64,000 bases of DNA from Vitis vinifera (taxonomy: Eukaryota; Streptophyta; Magnoliopsida; Vitales; Vitaceae). How positions within the stretch are numbered: the stretch's first letter is position 1; the number at the start of each line of letters is the position of its first letter. The DNA lies in assembly GCF_030704535.1 (NCBI RefSeq), contig NC_081815.1, positions 697,001 to 761,000 on the forward strand, given 5' to 3'. A model generated the notes under the pieces. It worked only from the letters and a program-made list of their open reading frames with translations, searched no databases and had not been told where the DNA came from. This document shows positions 1 to 11,700 of the stretch, piece by piece. Position numbers and translations under genes: made by a program.

Positions 1-578
1 TATTTAAAATTTAGTAAAGTATTTGAGACCGTTACCAATATACTTTCTAATTCTTCTTGTAAAAACAAAAACACTATTTTAAGTAATTTAACATCTAAAA
101 TTTTGAATCAAAAAGATTTCTTTAATAAACAATTTATCATAAAGTTTTCAAATAAAAAAAAGAAAATTTTTAATTTTTTCTTCTTCAATTATTATATTTA
201 TTTTTTTAATTAAATAAATATTTTTTAAAACTAATTTGGCTACTTTTTTTTTTAAACTATACAAAATTACCATTTAAAAAACGTGGGAGTTAATTTACTT
301 TGCTAACTAACTGCCAAATAGACGACGTAGTAACTGGCAATCAATAAAACAAGAAGCCGTGAGATTAACGACGTCGTTTTGCGAAACGTTGATCAATGAA
401 ATAAGTCTTGGAAAACCAGCGTCCATAGCAATCTCTGCTGCTGCAGACCAACTGACAGGGATCGACTGTTCCACGTGGCTATCAGATAATGCTTCAACCA
501 GCATAGAAAGAGGGAGAAAGAGACAAAGGTTGAGTCCACAAAGGCCACGGGTTTGGTGGGAGGAACGGAAGGACGACA
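1..578. other. AT-rich flank and likely old promoter/leader
   Basis: The first 300 bases are AT-rich with A and T runs and no open frame I can support. From about 360 the composition becomes more balanced and contains an ACGACGTCGT-like palindrome and an ACGTGG element. It runs directly into the start codon of the endo-beta-mannosidase fragment at 579, so it is probably that gene's former promoter and leader. The short open frames on both strands here resemble no family I know. Confidence 0.35.
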
Positions 579-725
579 ATGGTTGAAATCGGGAAGACGA
601 AGCTTGACTCCGGGTGGCTCGTCGCTAGATCCACTGACATTCAACTCACTGGAACTTAGCTCACCACCACTCACCCTCCCGCTGGCCCCACCACCCCCTA
701 GATGGACCAAATCTACGCCGCCGCA
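579..725 (+). pseudogene. Endo-beta-mannosidase 5' fragment (broken)
   Basis: The ATG at 579 opens with MVEIGKTKLDSGWLVARSTD, which closely resembles the N terminus of plant mannosylglycoprotein endo-beta-mannosidase (glycoside hydrolase family 2, N-glycan turnover). After 26 codons a TAG at 657-659 stands where the family has CAG (Gln). Reading on in the same frame gives LTTTHPPAGPTTP, which still matches the family, so this is a single C-to-T type nonsense change. A second stop follows at about 699, and similarity is then lost. The family protein is about 950 residues, so only roughly 40 codons remain. The piece lies next to, or inside the first intron of, the opposite-strand polygalacturonase gene. 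The identification rests on remembered family sequence. Confidence 0.6.
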
Positions 726-821
726 AAGGAGATCGCCTGCTTGAGGGCCAAGGTGGCAGAGCTGAAGGCTAGGGTGGAGAAGCTAACCAGGGAAGTGGGG
801 AGAGGGAGGAGATGTTCGTGA
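702..821 (+). other. 39-codon ORF with coiled-coil heptads
   Basis: This short ATG-started frame follows the mannosidase fragment directly. Its middle part, LRAKVAELKARVEKLTREV, places Leu and Val at alternating 4- and 3-residue spacing, a regular a/d heptad pattern of about five turns. I do not recognise a parent protein. It could be a chance frame, the tail of a different captured gene, or a leftover of rearrangement. There is no evidence that it is translated. Confidence 0.2.
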
Positions 822-2691
822 AGACGATACCAGAGCCCGATAAAATTTTCCCCCACTTTTCCCTTCTTTTTTTCTCTTATTTTCCTCATTATTTTTTAAG
901 GAAAATAGTAGGGAAAATATCATGATATTTTCTTTAATATTTTCCTTTATATTTTTTTTCCATCATATTTTCCGTATCACCCAAACTAAAGAAAATAATT
1001 TTCCACATGATTTTTTTTCCTTTCCTTTGCATTTTCCGGGAACCAAACTTAGCCTAAGTGTAGGCAACCATCCTAGGGTTGTCCTACGTCACTAAAACAA
1101 TAGTATAGCCCTAAAATTCTAAAATTTTGAAAACAAAGACAAATTCAATATCTAAAGTAAGAATTAATATATTTGAAGCAATTTAGCAAACTAAAACTCC
1201 AAGACTTGAAAAGATAAATTCATAAGAATGTAAAAGTTAAAATTTTCAAATCCTTGTTTCTCAAAATATCACTTGCTAGTCTTAAACATCACATTAGTGT
1301 ATAGTTTCATTGTCCCTTTCTCAAATTCTTCTTGCCTACTTATCAAAAACAAGAAAAAAAAAAAGATCATGTTAAGTGAAAGTTCATATAGGATATACTT
1401 ATTTAAGATTTCAAAAATCGATCTCAATTTTCAATTGTGCTTGCTAATTTATTTGTATTGGGAAGAGAATGCACTAATTAATTCATTAATACACTAATTC
1501 TAGATTCTCTTATGATCATATTGATTTAGTTATTCTATATTATGCTTCTTAATAGCAGAATCCACAATTCAAAAATCTTATATTCACAAAACCCAATGAA
1601 CCGTTGAGGTATACAATCAAGCAGCTATCAATCCATATAGAATCAAGTTAATCTCATATCCTAAATTCAATCATTACTGGACATCCCTTGATTTACCAAA
1701 GTTATTTCAAAATTAAAAGCTCAATGCCAACAATCTCATATCACACTCCTGAATGTTTATCCTTCTCTTAACCGAACAATCATGAATAGTTGCTAAATTT
1801 CTCTTCAAAAAAATTTACTTGAATCATTGGTGGTAGGTTATTTCCTCAAGATGTTGTTCAAGTTCTTCATCAGATATGTGGCACCAATAGCCCTTATAAT
1901 TTGCACAAGTATATTGCATGATCGGTACCATTCTTGTTGCCTTTGTGCTATACATAATCAACTAACTACCAAGATGAGGCATGTTTAGGTCCTTTGTCAA
2001 TTAAAACTTGTCTATAGCTACCAACATGACAAGCTGTTCCAAGGAGGTAAACCAATTGGCAGAGAACAAAATGGTGTATCCTTTTGCCTTTCCATTCTCA
2101 GTACAAAATAGGCTAACCATAACCTCAAACTAATGAAACTCCAACAATGAGAAAGAAGCCAAGTTAAAATAAACCCATCACTCCTTTCACCAACCTATAA
2201 TGACTCCAAAAGTTCCACCCAGTCAAATCCACGTCCTATTGTTCATCGACACAACCACACACCACACACCACAAGCCCACATTTCTATGCTCCATTCCAA
2301 AAATAAAATCACAGATTGAAGGATGCCTTCAAAAACTTCTCAACATTTGAAATGAAATCCATAGATCACATCGACCCACCATACAATCTACTCAAGGCCA
2401 CCTAACCTAACCACTACATTAAACCATGAATGCCCAATTTTAAACTTCACATCCATCACTGGCATCTTAAATATGCAACTTCCACAATAAACAAAAAAAA
2501 CACCCAAATCAATCTTTACCCAAAATCATCCCTTCCCAGAGCATTTAATCATTTAGGGCAGATCCTAATACAGGATTCAGCGAAAATTTTGAAAGGAAAT
2601 GCCTCAAATAGCAGAACAGAACAAAACAATCACTATTTTCATAAGTGGTAACGCAGTGATATCAGAGAGTATCCCACTAAGTAAAACTAAC
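822..2691. other. Gene-free AT-rich stretch with a MITE-like segment
   Basis: No gene is supported here. About 860-1060 is a T/A-rich block rich in TTTTCC and GGAAAA runs, ending near GGGAACCAAAC. It holds a perfect 20-bp palindrome at 913-932 centred on CATG. Similar 'gggaaccaa' edges occur near 4255, so both may be decayed non-autonomous DNA elements. The rest, to 2691, would be intron 1 of the polygalacturonase if that gene is intact. Confidence 0.3.
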
Positions 2692-3123
2692 CTGAATCCC
2701 AAGTATAACAGCATCTTGGTCAAGGAACAGAGTCATGTGGCTAGTGAGATTAAAAGGCGCAGTGAGCCAATTTCCAGCGGGCACATTGAGCTGACCACCG
2801 CCCTTCTTCCCCAACTTCGAAATCGCCGAGATTGCCCTCTCAAAAGCTTCTGTATTCACCGTCACGCTGTCGCCAACCCCTCCAAAATCAGTCAAATTGT
2901 ACACCGCCGGCCTCAGCCTCGGCAACGGCCTCGCCGGAGCCCTCCTGAAAGTCAATAACCCTTCGACAATGTTGCGCTGCCATACGAACACTGACGCGAA
3001 TGCAGCGATCCAGAGAATCGTGAAAAGGGTTCGGTGCGACGACAAGAAAGCCGGAATCCATCGCTTCAGGTCGGGGCGGTGGTGGTTGAAGTGGAACCTC
3101 CCAAACGACGCCGTTTCGACCAT
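2692..3123 (-). CDS. Polygalacturonase (GH28), first exon only
   Basis: This exon encodes the N-terminal 144 residues of a family 28 glycoside hydrolase, which cleaves pectic homogalacturonan in the wall or secretory route. The ATG at 3123 was chosen because the upstream extension starts with TTG. Residues about 25-46 (LFTILWIAAFASVFVW core) form one membrane segment, so it is the type II-anchored class. The family signature follows: YNLTDFGGVGDSVTVNTEAF, then GGGQLNVPAGNWLTAPFNLT and LFLDQDAVILGIQ. The exon closes in phase 0 at a GTTAGT donor (2687-2691), where many plant members have an intron. No downstream exon (catalytic NTD, DD, GHG, RIK motifs) was found in the 2.69 kb to the window edge. 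The gene therefore either has a long first intron or has lost its 3' part. Confidence 0.85.
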
Positions 3124-4685
3124 TCTCCTTCTATAGCTGATCAATAGAGAGTGGAGATCAAGGGTATGGAGTAAGTCAGTTAAAAAAAATCAAATAATTT
3201 TCCCGAGATGTGATGAGATGATTGCATTTGAAGAAGATGGGTATAAGAGAGTCCTGAACCGTTTGCAAAACTTCACTTCTTGAACAGAGTGATACGGTAA
3301 CAGCAGGTTTTATAGTAAATCCATAATACCCACGTCATCTTCCACCACGTAGGGAGTAGACGCCAATGAAATGGACCATACACCTAATTATCAGGGGCAC
3401 ATCCCAAAAAATATTGCCCATTTTAAAAATTTAAACTGCATTTTGATAAAAATATAAATTATTTTTATCTTGAAATTTAAATTTTTGATGTGCATTTGAA
3501 GCAAGGAAATGTTTTCAAAAAAATTTGTTAAGAAAACAGAAGTAAGGGTTACCTCCATTGTTGTAAGTGGGATGTCTCTGTTACGGCGCTGTGAAGGAAG
3601 CCTGGGAAGACAGCGAGTAGGTGAACTTACGCAAGGAATTAGGATCCAGTGGATTGGGGGAGTAGGGTTGTTAAGCAACAACCATCGGGCCATGGTGGGT
3701 CAGATGGTCGGATGATGATTTGGGTTCAACCCCTCCACTTCAAGCAATTCAATGTAGTAGTTTAAGAAGCCTATCTACCCTAGTCATGGTCCATTTGCCA
3801 ATATATATATATATATATATATAGAAATGGTGAAGGAATGTTTTTTTTTTTTTTTGTAAATTATAAGTATTGATAATATTGAAAAGTAATTAGACCAAGT
3901 TGATAAATATGATTAAGTTAATTTTTGTTTAAATATGCTCTTTTGATTCTCAAAAAATAATAAGAAAATAAAAAAGTGTTAAAAAAATGGTTTTCTCATA
4001 TTTGGTTTTATGGTAGAAAATACAAAATATATATAATTAAAATTTGTTAAAAATTTATATATACTTAAATTATTAAGGAAATAAATAAAATAATGTTAAA
4101 AAAATATAAAAATAATTTATTAAATTTAAACTTATTTTTTATTTTGCTTTACTTTTTCTTTTCTTAGACCTTTCCTTTTTATTTTATTTTCTTCACATTT
4201 TCTCTTAAATTTTTTTGGGAATTTTATTTCCATCACATTTCCCCTCAATTTTTTTGGGAACCAAGCTTTCGTTTTCTATTTTTGGAAACAAGGATAGTAG
4301 TATTTTTTTGTATAAAATATAATAACCATTATATAAAAATATACAATAACTCTTATAAAATTATTTTATGTTTTTAAAAATTTATTTTTAAAACTTTTAA
4401 ATTTTGAAATAATTAAAATTATTTTAATATCAAACAAATTTTAAAGGTCATTATCTTTTTAAATTAAGTTTGAAGAAGTCTTATTCTGTTTTTAAAATAA
4501 GAAAATGAGAAGTATATCTAAACAATACCTTAATTATTGGATGGTTGATAGTTAATTAGTTATATCGACTTACTTTCCAAATGTGATTAAATTAGATATG
4601 GCCCAGATGGGCTTCATTAAGTTAGGCCCAAACACAGCCCAACACAGGAGGATCATATCATCAGGCCATGACTCCATATCCAATA
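3124..4685. other. Intergenic, AT-rich, between divergent PG and LHCA6
   Basis: The first few hundred bases are the presumed promoter and leader of the minus-strand polygalacturonase. A (TA)n tract lies at about 3801-3822. From about 3840 to 4290 the sequence is very AT-rich, with poly-T runs and an edge reading TTTTTGGGAACCAAG that resembles the block at 860-1060, so it may be a decayed MITE. No credible coding region was seen. Confidence 0.35.
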
Positions 4686-4773
4686 CACGTGTGAACTTCA
4701 ACGACTATTGGCTCTTCCATTTTCCTTCTTGTGCCAACCAAGTAGTAAATCATCATCTTCCCATGTAGATAAG
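4686..4773 (+). promoter_or_regulatory. LHCA6 upstream G-box and I-box
   Basis: CACGTG lies at 4686-4691 and GATAAG at 4768-4773, 148 and 66 bp ahead of the LHCA6 start codon. A G-box and I-box pair is the classical arrangement of light-responsive promoters of photosynthesis genes. The motifs are seen directly; their function is inferred. Confidence 0.45.
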
Positions 4774-4833
4774 CCCTGAGGTGGTGAGGGCTGAGGCAGA
4801 GCAACGTCTGCTCAGTAGGATCCTCTGTCACCT

Positions 4834-6865
4834 ATGGCACTCTCCATTGCTTCTACGGCATTTTCTAGCCTTCCAACCAGGTTCCTCTACTGTTTTCAAG
4901 CAACATTCTTTCTATTTGTCTGGCTTTGGTGCATTGGGTCTGCTTTTGCCTTTTTCATTTTAAAGTTTCTGTTAGTTTACATTTTTCTGTTTGGGTAAAG
5001 GGAAGTATCTTCAAAACATTTTCCACGAAAACTGACAACATGGTTACCAGGAAGAGTTCGTTTGAATGCAACAAAAGGGGTATCTAGTGTTTGTGAACCA
5101 CTTCCTCCCGACAGGCCATTGTGGTTCCCTGGTAGCTCACCTCCTGAGTGGCTTGATGGCAGGTAACTAATTTTCTGGGCTTTCGTCTAATTTTCTAGCG
5201 TTCCAATCATAATTTTGACCCGGGCTTGTGAACTCATTAAAAATGATCGAAGTCAAGAAACCAAATCAATGGAAGCCCTATCATTCAGAATGGAATCGGA
5301 ACAAGGACTTCTAATATATTTAGTTTGTTTTAATATCACTGAAGTGATTCATCAAAAATGCAACCCTAGATTGTTACAGAATGAGATTTTCCAGGAAAAC
5401 ACAATTCCCCATCTCCACATTTTGGCCTAATAGTATGTATCAGAAAATACCCGACCTAAAATGTCTAGCATTTCATTGCAGTAAATGAGCAAATCTTCCA
5501 ATACAAATCAGGATATTATAGTTAAGATTATGACTATGTTTGCATTTGAAGCTGGTAGAATGGTCACATCCACACTCATCTGATATTTTGAATCACTTAT
5601 GACAGTAAATAGTATTGGAAATTAAGATCTTTGATGTTTTAGGAACCATTTTCATAATCTATGCTTTACTTGTTACCATAGAATTTCTTCAGAACGTGGT
5701 GATCACAATACTCATTTTTTTTTTTTTTTCATTTTTCATTGTTAATTGTAGTCTTCCTGGTGATTTTGGCTTCGACCCGCTTGGATTAGGTATGCCTTTG
5801 TCTTTTATCATCTAAAATAAAACTTTTTGACCTATATATTAAGCTTCCAAAGCTGGGCGATGTTTTTCGTGTGTACTGTTATCCCCCCTTCTAGGCGTTT
5901 CTAATACAAGCTCTTATTTACCTATAAAAAAAAATTAAGCTTCCAAAGCAGCTTCTGAATGAGTTAATGAACTTTTGGTAAGGTTTTGTATAACCTACAA
6001 AACATATTTCAGGCATCTAGCTTCAACCCTTTTTCCCTTTGAAATAAAACCCCAGAGAAGTTGATACAAACGGTTATTGTAGAGATGTTAAAAGGGTTTA
6101 AAGTTGGGTCTAAATGGGCTAATAGATACCATTCAGTTTCTTGTCCAAGGCTGTTCTTCCTTGGATGTTGCTCGTGAGCAACCTCACGGATTAACTTTTT
6201 CTGAACTGCATCAATTGTATAGGGTCTGATCCGGAGTTACTTCGATGGTTTGCACAAGCTGAGCTGATGCACAGCAGATGGGCAATGCTTGCTGTAGCTG
6301 GGATTCTCATTCCAGAGTGCCTTGAGAGACTAGGCTTCATTGAGAATTTCTCCTGGTATGATGCTGGAGCCCAGGAGTTCTTTGCAGATCCCACAACCTT
6401 ATTTGTTGTACAGTTAGCTTTGATGGGCTGGGTGGAGGGAAGAAGATGGGCTGATTTGATAAACCCTGGGTGTGTTGACATACAGCTCACGTTTCCAAAT
6501 AAAGCAAAGCCAAAGCCTGATGTTGGATACCCGGGTGGCCTTTGGTTTGATCCCTTCATGTGGGGAAGAGGGTCTCCAGAGCCTGTGATGGTGCTAAGGA
6601 CCAAGGAGATCAAGAACGGGCGTCTTGCAATGCTAGCTTTCGTGGGGTTCTGTTTCCAAGCCATTTATACTGGGGAAGGCCCCATTGAAAACTTGATGGC
6701 ACATATTGCAGACCCTGGCCACTGCAATGTTTTCTCGGTATGCAACTTCATCTTCTTCTTCAATTTTCCATATCAAGATTCAGTCCAATCATAGTGTAAC
6801 TTCGAAGTAATTCAACTGGCACAATATCAAACTCTTGGGTTTTGCAGGCTTTCACATCACAGTGA
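4834..6865 (+). CDS. LHCA6: Photosystem I chlorophyll a/b-binding protein Lhca6
   Basis: Five exons (4834-4880, 5001-5162, 5752-5789, 6223-6737, 6848-6865) encode 259 residues in an unbroken frame. Residues 1-45 are a Ser/Arg-rich, acid-poor chloroplast transit peptide. [20 protein letters not shown] then opens the mature region. Helix B carries [16 protein letters not shown] with the ExxHxR chlorophyll and ion-pair residues, and the last helix carries the repeat [12 protein letters not shown]. The stretch [18 protein letters not shown] and the C terminus [14 protein letters not shown] distinguish it from Lhca2 and point to Lhca6. In Arabidopsis Lhca6 is a minor antenna that links photosystem I to the NDH complex for cyclic electron flow. 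The final exon is only 18 nt. A G-box and I-box lie upstream. Confidence 0.95.
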
Positions 6866-7492
6866 GATGAGGACTGGTTGCTGGATGGGAAGACAGCCAA
6901 AGATGAAGCAAAGCATGCTAATTTCCAGAGTCAGAATCCATGTAATCTTTTATGTTTGGAGCAAAGGAAAATGTAGATGAAGCCAAGAAGTGAATACCAA
7001 TTGACTTCTTACTTTGAATTGCCTTTAAAGTTTTCTCACTTTGGTCATGCAGAGAGTAGGGTAGATGAAGATGGCGAAAAAAAACACCTAAAACAATGAG
7101 GAAAAATGGGGACTATTCAGATAGATTCATCATTTTTATTCCTTAAAATATTTTGCTCCATAAATAAGATCAAATGGCCATGCTATGATGGAGAGGAGGG
7201 GCTCATTGTAGCTCCCCCAATTACAGGGGGACTTGGTCAACAGAAGATTGAAGCCTCTCTCATCTCCTCACTCTTCTCCGGCTAAATTCTGAAATTCCTA
7301 TTCTTAGAATCTGATTGTAAAGCCTGAGGTGAATCACCAAATCTCCCAAAGCCACACAACAGACACCCCCCACCATGACACACCACCGTCACAAAACGAA
7401 ACAAAGCTACCCAAGAAACAACTCACAGAACGCCCCATTCTCTCCGGACAGCGGCACGTTTCTTCCGGAGGTTTCGTATTTCCGGCTAGGCA
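6866..7492 (+). other. LHCA6 3' UTR and PRK3 promoter/leader
   Basis: The sequence after the LHCA6 stop is AT-rich and without open frames, as expected for a 3' UTR. From about 7250 a pyrimidine-rich stretch (CTCTCATCTCC-type) leads into the kinase gene and is probably its core promoter and leader. No further gene was seen. Confidence 0.4.
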
Positions 7493-9448
7493 ATGGCCGC
7501 TGTTCGTCTTCTTCTCAGGTCTCACCTTCTTATCTTCTTCTTCCTCTTCCTTTCCTTCTTCCCTCTTTCCCTCTCCTTGTCAGAGAATGAGGCTCTCCTC
7601 AAACTCAAGAAATCTTTGGTCCATACTGGCGCTCTTGATTCTTGGGTTCCCAGCTCTAATCCTTGCCAGGGCCCATGGGATGGGCTCATCTGTTTAAATG
7701 GCATTGTCACTGGTCTCCGTCTTGGGAGTATGGATCTTTCCGGGAACATCGACGTTGACGCGTTGATTGACATCCGTGGCCTTCGGACTATCAGTCTTAC
7801 CAACAATTCATTCTCTGGTCCACTGCCGGCGTTTAATCGTCTCGGTTCTTTGAAGGGTCTTTACTTAACTAGGAATCAGTTCTCCGGCGAAATACCTTCT
7901 GATTACTTCTCCACTCTGACGTCTCTGAAGAAACTCTGGCTCTCTAAAAACAAATTCACGGGACAAATTCCGAAATCGGTGATGCAGCTAACCCATCTTA
8001 TGGAACTGCACCTCGATGATAACCAATTCTCAGGGCCCATTCCATCTACACTGCCACTGTCGCTAAAGTCTCTCGGCCTGTCAAACAACAAACTGGAAGG
8101 GGAAATTCCAGAGACTTTAGCCAAATTTGACGCCAAAGCATTCGAAGGAAACGAGGGGCTTTGCGGGAAGCAACTGGGCAAGCAGTGTGAGCAAGCAAAC
8201 AAGGCATTATCGCCTTCGCCTCCGCCTCCGCCTCCGTCTCCAGAGATCGAGAAATCCAAGATCAACATCTCAAAGGTCATGACCATGGCGGGGATAGCAT
8301 TCTTAATGATAGCCCTCTTGGTCTTCACGTCGCTCGTTTCGTCGAGCCGCAGAAAGGAGGAGTTCAACATTCTGGGCAAAGAGAACCTGGACGAGGTGGT
8401 GGAAATACAAGTATCAGGGTCGACCCGAAAGGGAGCCGATTCGTTGAAGAAAGCAAACGGATCAAGCCGGAGAGGGTCCCAGCACGGGCGGGCCAGCGTG
8501 AGCGATCTGGTGATGATAAACGACGAGAAGGGTTCCTTTGGGTTGCCGGATTTGATGAAAGCCGCGGCTGAGGTTCTGGGTAACGGTGGGTTGGGGTCGG
8601 CGTACAAGGCAGTGATGGCGAATGGCCTGGCGGTGGTGGTGAAGAGGATGAGGGAGATAAATAGATTGGGAAGAGATAGCTTTGACGCCCAGATCAGAAA
8701 GATTGGGAGACTACGCCATGAAAACATACTGACTCCATTGGCTTACCATTACAGGAAAGAGGAGAAGCTGCTGATCTCCGAATACGTTCCCAAAGGCAGC
8801 CTACTCTACGTCATGCATGGTAACTACTTCTGCTACCCATTTCTCTTTCACCTTAGCTGATCTCTAGCTGAAATTCAACCCCATGATTCTTCAGGTGACC
8901 GTGGAATTTCTCATTCTGAGCTCAACTGGCCGACCCGATTGAAGATCATACAGGGAATAGCCAGTGGGATGAATTTCCTCCACTCCGAATTCGCATCCTT
9001 GGACCTGCCCCATGGAAATCTCAAGTCCAGCAACATTCTTCTCGATGAACACTACGTACCACTTCTCACAGACTACGCCTTTTATCCATTAGTCAATGCG
9101 ACCCAAGCCTCCCAAGCCATGTTCGCATACAGGGCTCAAGACCAACATGTTTCCCCCAAGTGTGACGTCTACTGTCTGGGAATCGTCATTCTTGAAATCA
9201 TTACTGGGAAATTCCCCTCCCAGTATCTCAGCAATGGCAAGGGAGGAACTGACGTTGTCCAGTGGGTCAAATCCGCCATTGAAGAGAACAGAGAGACGGA
9301 GCTGATAGACCCAGAGATAGCAAGTGAAGCTTCAGAAAGGGAGATGCAGCGGCTCCTCCAGATCGCCGCTGAATGCACTGAAAGCAACCCTGAAAATCGA
9401 CTAGACATGAAGGAAGCCATTAGGAGGATACAGGAGATAAAAGTTTGA
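7493..9448 (+). CDS. PRK3: Pollen receptor-like kinase (PRK3 type)
   Basis: Two exons (7493-8819, 8895-9448) encode 626 residues. In order: a signal peptide (about 1-30); an LRR N-terminal cap with the NPCQGPW cysteine motif; five or six leucine-rich repeats; a capping Cys pair around GLCGKQLGKQC; a short proline run; a transmembrane segment near residues 265-285; a Ser/Lys-rich juxtamembrane region; and a kinase-like domain. The segment SFGLPDLMKAAAEVLGNG is a PRK hallmark. The glycine loop and the VVVK lysine are present, but HRD is HGN and DFG is DYA, as in other PRKs, so catalysis is probably weak or absent. The activation segment reads FAYRAQDQHVSPK, with no APE-type PE pair; related proteins have about four more residues there. 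PRKs sit in the pollen-tube plasma membrane and act with ROP-GEFs in tip growth. Confidence 0.92.
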
Positions 9449-10368
9449 GGCATTCCAAAGATGTTAGATGAATTTATAAAAGCAGCTCTGTAGTTTGGTA
9501 TATGGGTGGGAAGAGGGCTGTGATCATCAGCAGCGTCTTCTCCAAAACGATGATCTAAGCAGGACAGCTTTGAAATCAGAAGAGGCCAAGCTTTGTTTTT
9601 GGAACGTCTTATCTAATCAACAGCCCCATGAATCTTGGATGGCATTGCAGAAGCTTTGGCCATGCTTTTTGCCCTTTTGTTTTGTTTTTGTTTTTTTTTT
9701 CTGAAGACAGCACAAGGTTCAGTTCTTAATGTGTCATATACTAACTTTTCATACAGATTTGAGTTTTGTTCTTGCAATTCTTCAGATTGCCAAGTTGTGA
9801 ATTCTGTTCATTATCATTTCTTAATTTCAATGTTTTTTTTTATTCTTAATTTCGCTACCATTCACCAGTCTGATTTACTGTCATAGCCTTGTGCCTTGAG
9901 GACCATGACACAGTCATATAAAATTGGATCCTCTCACATGTGGATCACATGTAGCAGAAATTTTAGTCAGCCCCCTGATGCGATTTCCTCTTCTTCCGTG
10001 TCTGAGCTTCGTTCAGAGATGAAAGAAAATAAAACATACAAAATAAAAATAAATTTAAAGTTCATAAATTATTTTGGTATGTTTTATTTAAATTTATTTA
10101 TTTATTTTAATATATGAGAATTAAATAATTTAAAAATTCTAAAATTTTAATTATATTTTATATTCTTCCATATTTTTTTATGATAATTGTGATATGAAAA
10201 ATTCATTTAATTTCTTAGGATCAAACATATCGTTAATGTCATGGTTTTTAATCTTGTTATATGTTGATGAATCTAAAGGCTGGAAATCCCACTACCGTTT
10301 TCTAAATCTTGGAAAAAGACCACTGTTATGGTAATTCTAATTTTCAAGAAAAATGTAAGGGTACGAAG
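9449..10368. other. PRK3 3' UTR and AT-rich spacer
   Basis: About the first 400 bases are probably 3' UTR (T-rich, with AATAAA-like runs). Beyond about 10010 the sequence is AT-rich with no open frame of note. It ends at the GTTTA target site flanking the solo LTR. Confidence 0.35.
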
Positions 10369-10373
10369 GTTTA
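10369..10373. repeat. 5-bp target site duplication, left (GTTTA)
   Basis: GTTTA stands immediately before the TG of the LTR and is repeated exactly after its final CA. Confidence 0.8.
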
Positions 10374-11069
10374 TGTAGACCCCCTCTTTGGCTTTGTTTT
10401 TTTTTATATATATATGCATTTATATTTAGCCTTCCTGCCACTTGGGAAGCGTCGGGAGGATGACATTTGAAGGGGGGGACCTCCATGCACGAGGAAGCTA
10501 CATCGGACACGGCAAGAGACATGGACAGCCATGCTGGTGGTCAGAGACACCATGCTTGCTGAGGGAAGGAACAGTAGGGCAAGTAGTGGCTTGCCAAAGA
10601 AGACAAGGACAGGGTGAGATCGAGAGAGAGTTTTTAGGGAGCTTGGGGAGGAGAACATGGTGGCTAGAGAGTGACGAGCAACTTGAGGAAAAGAGGAATG
10701 GCAAGCGAGCTGTCGGAGCTGGAGAAGGAAGGTGGTGTCTGAAGGAAGGAAGTCTACCCGAGGGCTTTTTCAGGTAAGTTTGCGGGATACTCCTCTTGTT
10801 CATTTTCACTTCCTCTGCTCTTCATCATCCGTTTTTGCTACTCGAGCATCATTAGTTTAGGTGTTTATGGATCGAGTTTTGGCCGAATATGAGCTTGTTT
10901 TCATGTTTGCTCTGCTTTGGTTGTCTCACCCGTTTTAGACCCATCGAGTGCAGCATGAAATGGGGTCTGGATAATAGATTGCTTATTCTGTTTTGAGCAT
11001 GCTCCGCTTTCCGAGCCCCCCCCTCTTCTTGCTTTTGGAAAAAATACCTACCATTGTTTTTCTAAACTA

Positions 11070-11405
11070 TCAGGAAGCTTTAAAATGTTTTAGTTCTGAA
11101 TGGTTTCTAAATGTGACACCTTATCGAATATTGGGTGGTGAAGCTCAGATGGTTCAGATAATGCTGAAACCACAAGAAAAGATTATTGCAAAACCTGGTT
11201 CCACGTGCTACATGTCTGGGTCCACTCAAATGGAGAATGTTTATATCTCCAAAAATGAAGTAGGTATGTGGCAGTGGGCTTTCGGCAAGGCTGCGGCAAG
11301 TGTAGTTCTTCTCAATCAAGGTTCAGGTGATGGCTTTGTTGGAACCGTTGCACCATCTCTTGCAAAAAAATCTTCCCGATTGATTCGGCAATGTTTGACG
11401 GGAAG
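11070..11405 (+). pseudogene. AIM24-family host-gene fragment inside the LTR
   Basis: The translation includes PYRILGGEAQMVQIMLKPQE, then GSTCYMSG and NEVGMWQWAFGKAAASVVLL. This matches the start of plant AIM24/DUF124 proteins (a beta-sheet, TRAP-like fold; the yeast member acts in mitochondrial inner-membrane organisation). Only about 110 of the usual 230 or more residues are recognisable, so it is a partial, non-functional copy. It lies wholly between the two ends of the solo LTR, so it was probably captured by the retroelement lineage rather than being a resident gene. The domain identity is seen in sequence; capture is inference. Confidence 0.65.
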
Positions 11406-11700
11406 AGAGCTGCGAGACTTTTTTTGAGAGAGAAAAATCTGGTGACTCATGGGAGAGAAAAAAAAAAAACGAGCAGGGGGATATTTTCTTTTTGAAGAAA
11501 AGAAAAGCTGGAGAGGTGGGAGTTTGGAGAGCTTGCATTTTGAATTGCACAGCTTTATTTTTGGGCAGTAGGTGTGGACGAGTGGGGCAGGCTTCAATGG
11601 CGTTTTTGGTTTTGGATGGAAGGGAAATGATGGTTGATGAGTGTAAGTGGAGTTTCCAGGAAGAAAACTTTAAAGAATAGGTTTGTGGCGCCTTTTTGTT

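Noticed and set aside
393-710. 105-codon minus frame opposite the mannosidase relic
   Set aside because: It is a shadow of the plus-strand relic with no similarity of its own.
10442-10777. 111-codon plus frame
   Set aside because: It lies inside the solo LTR, with low-complexity Gly/Arg/Glu composition and no similarity to a known family.
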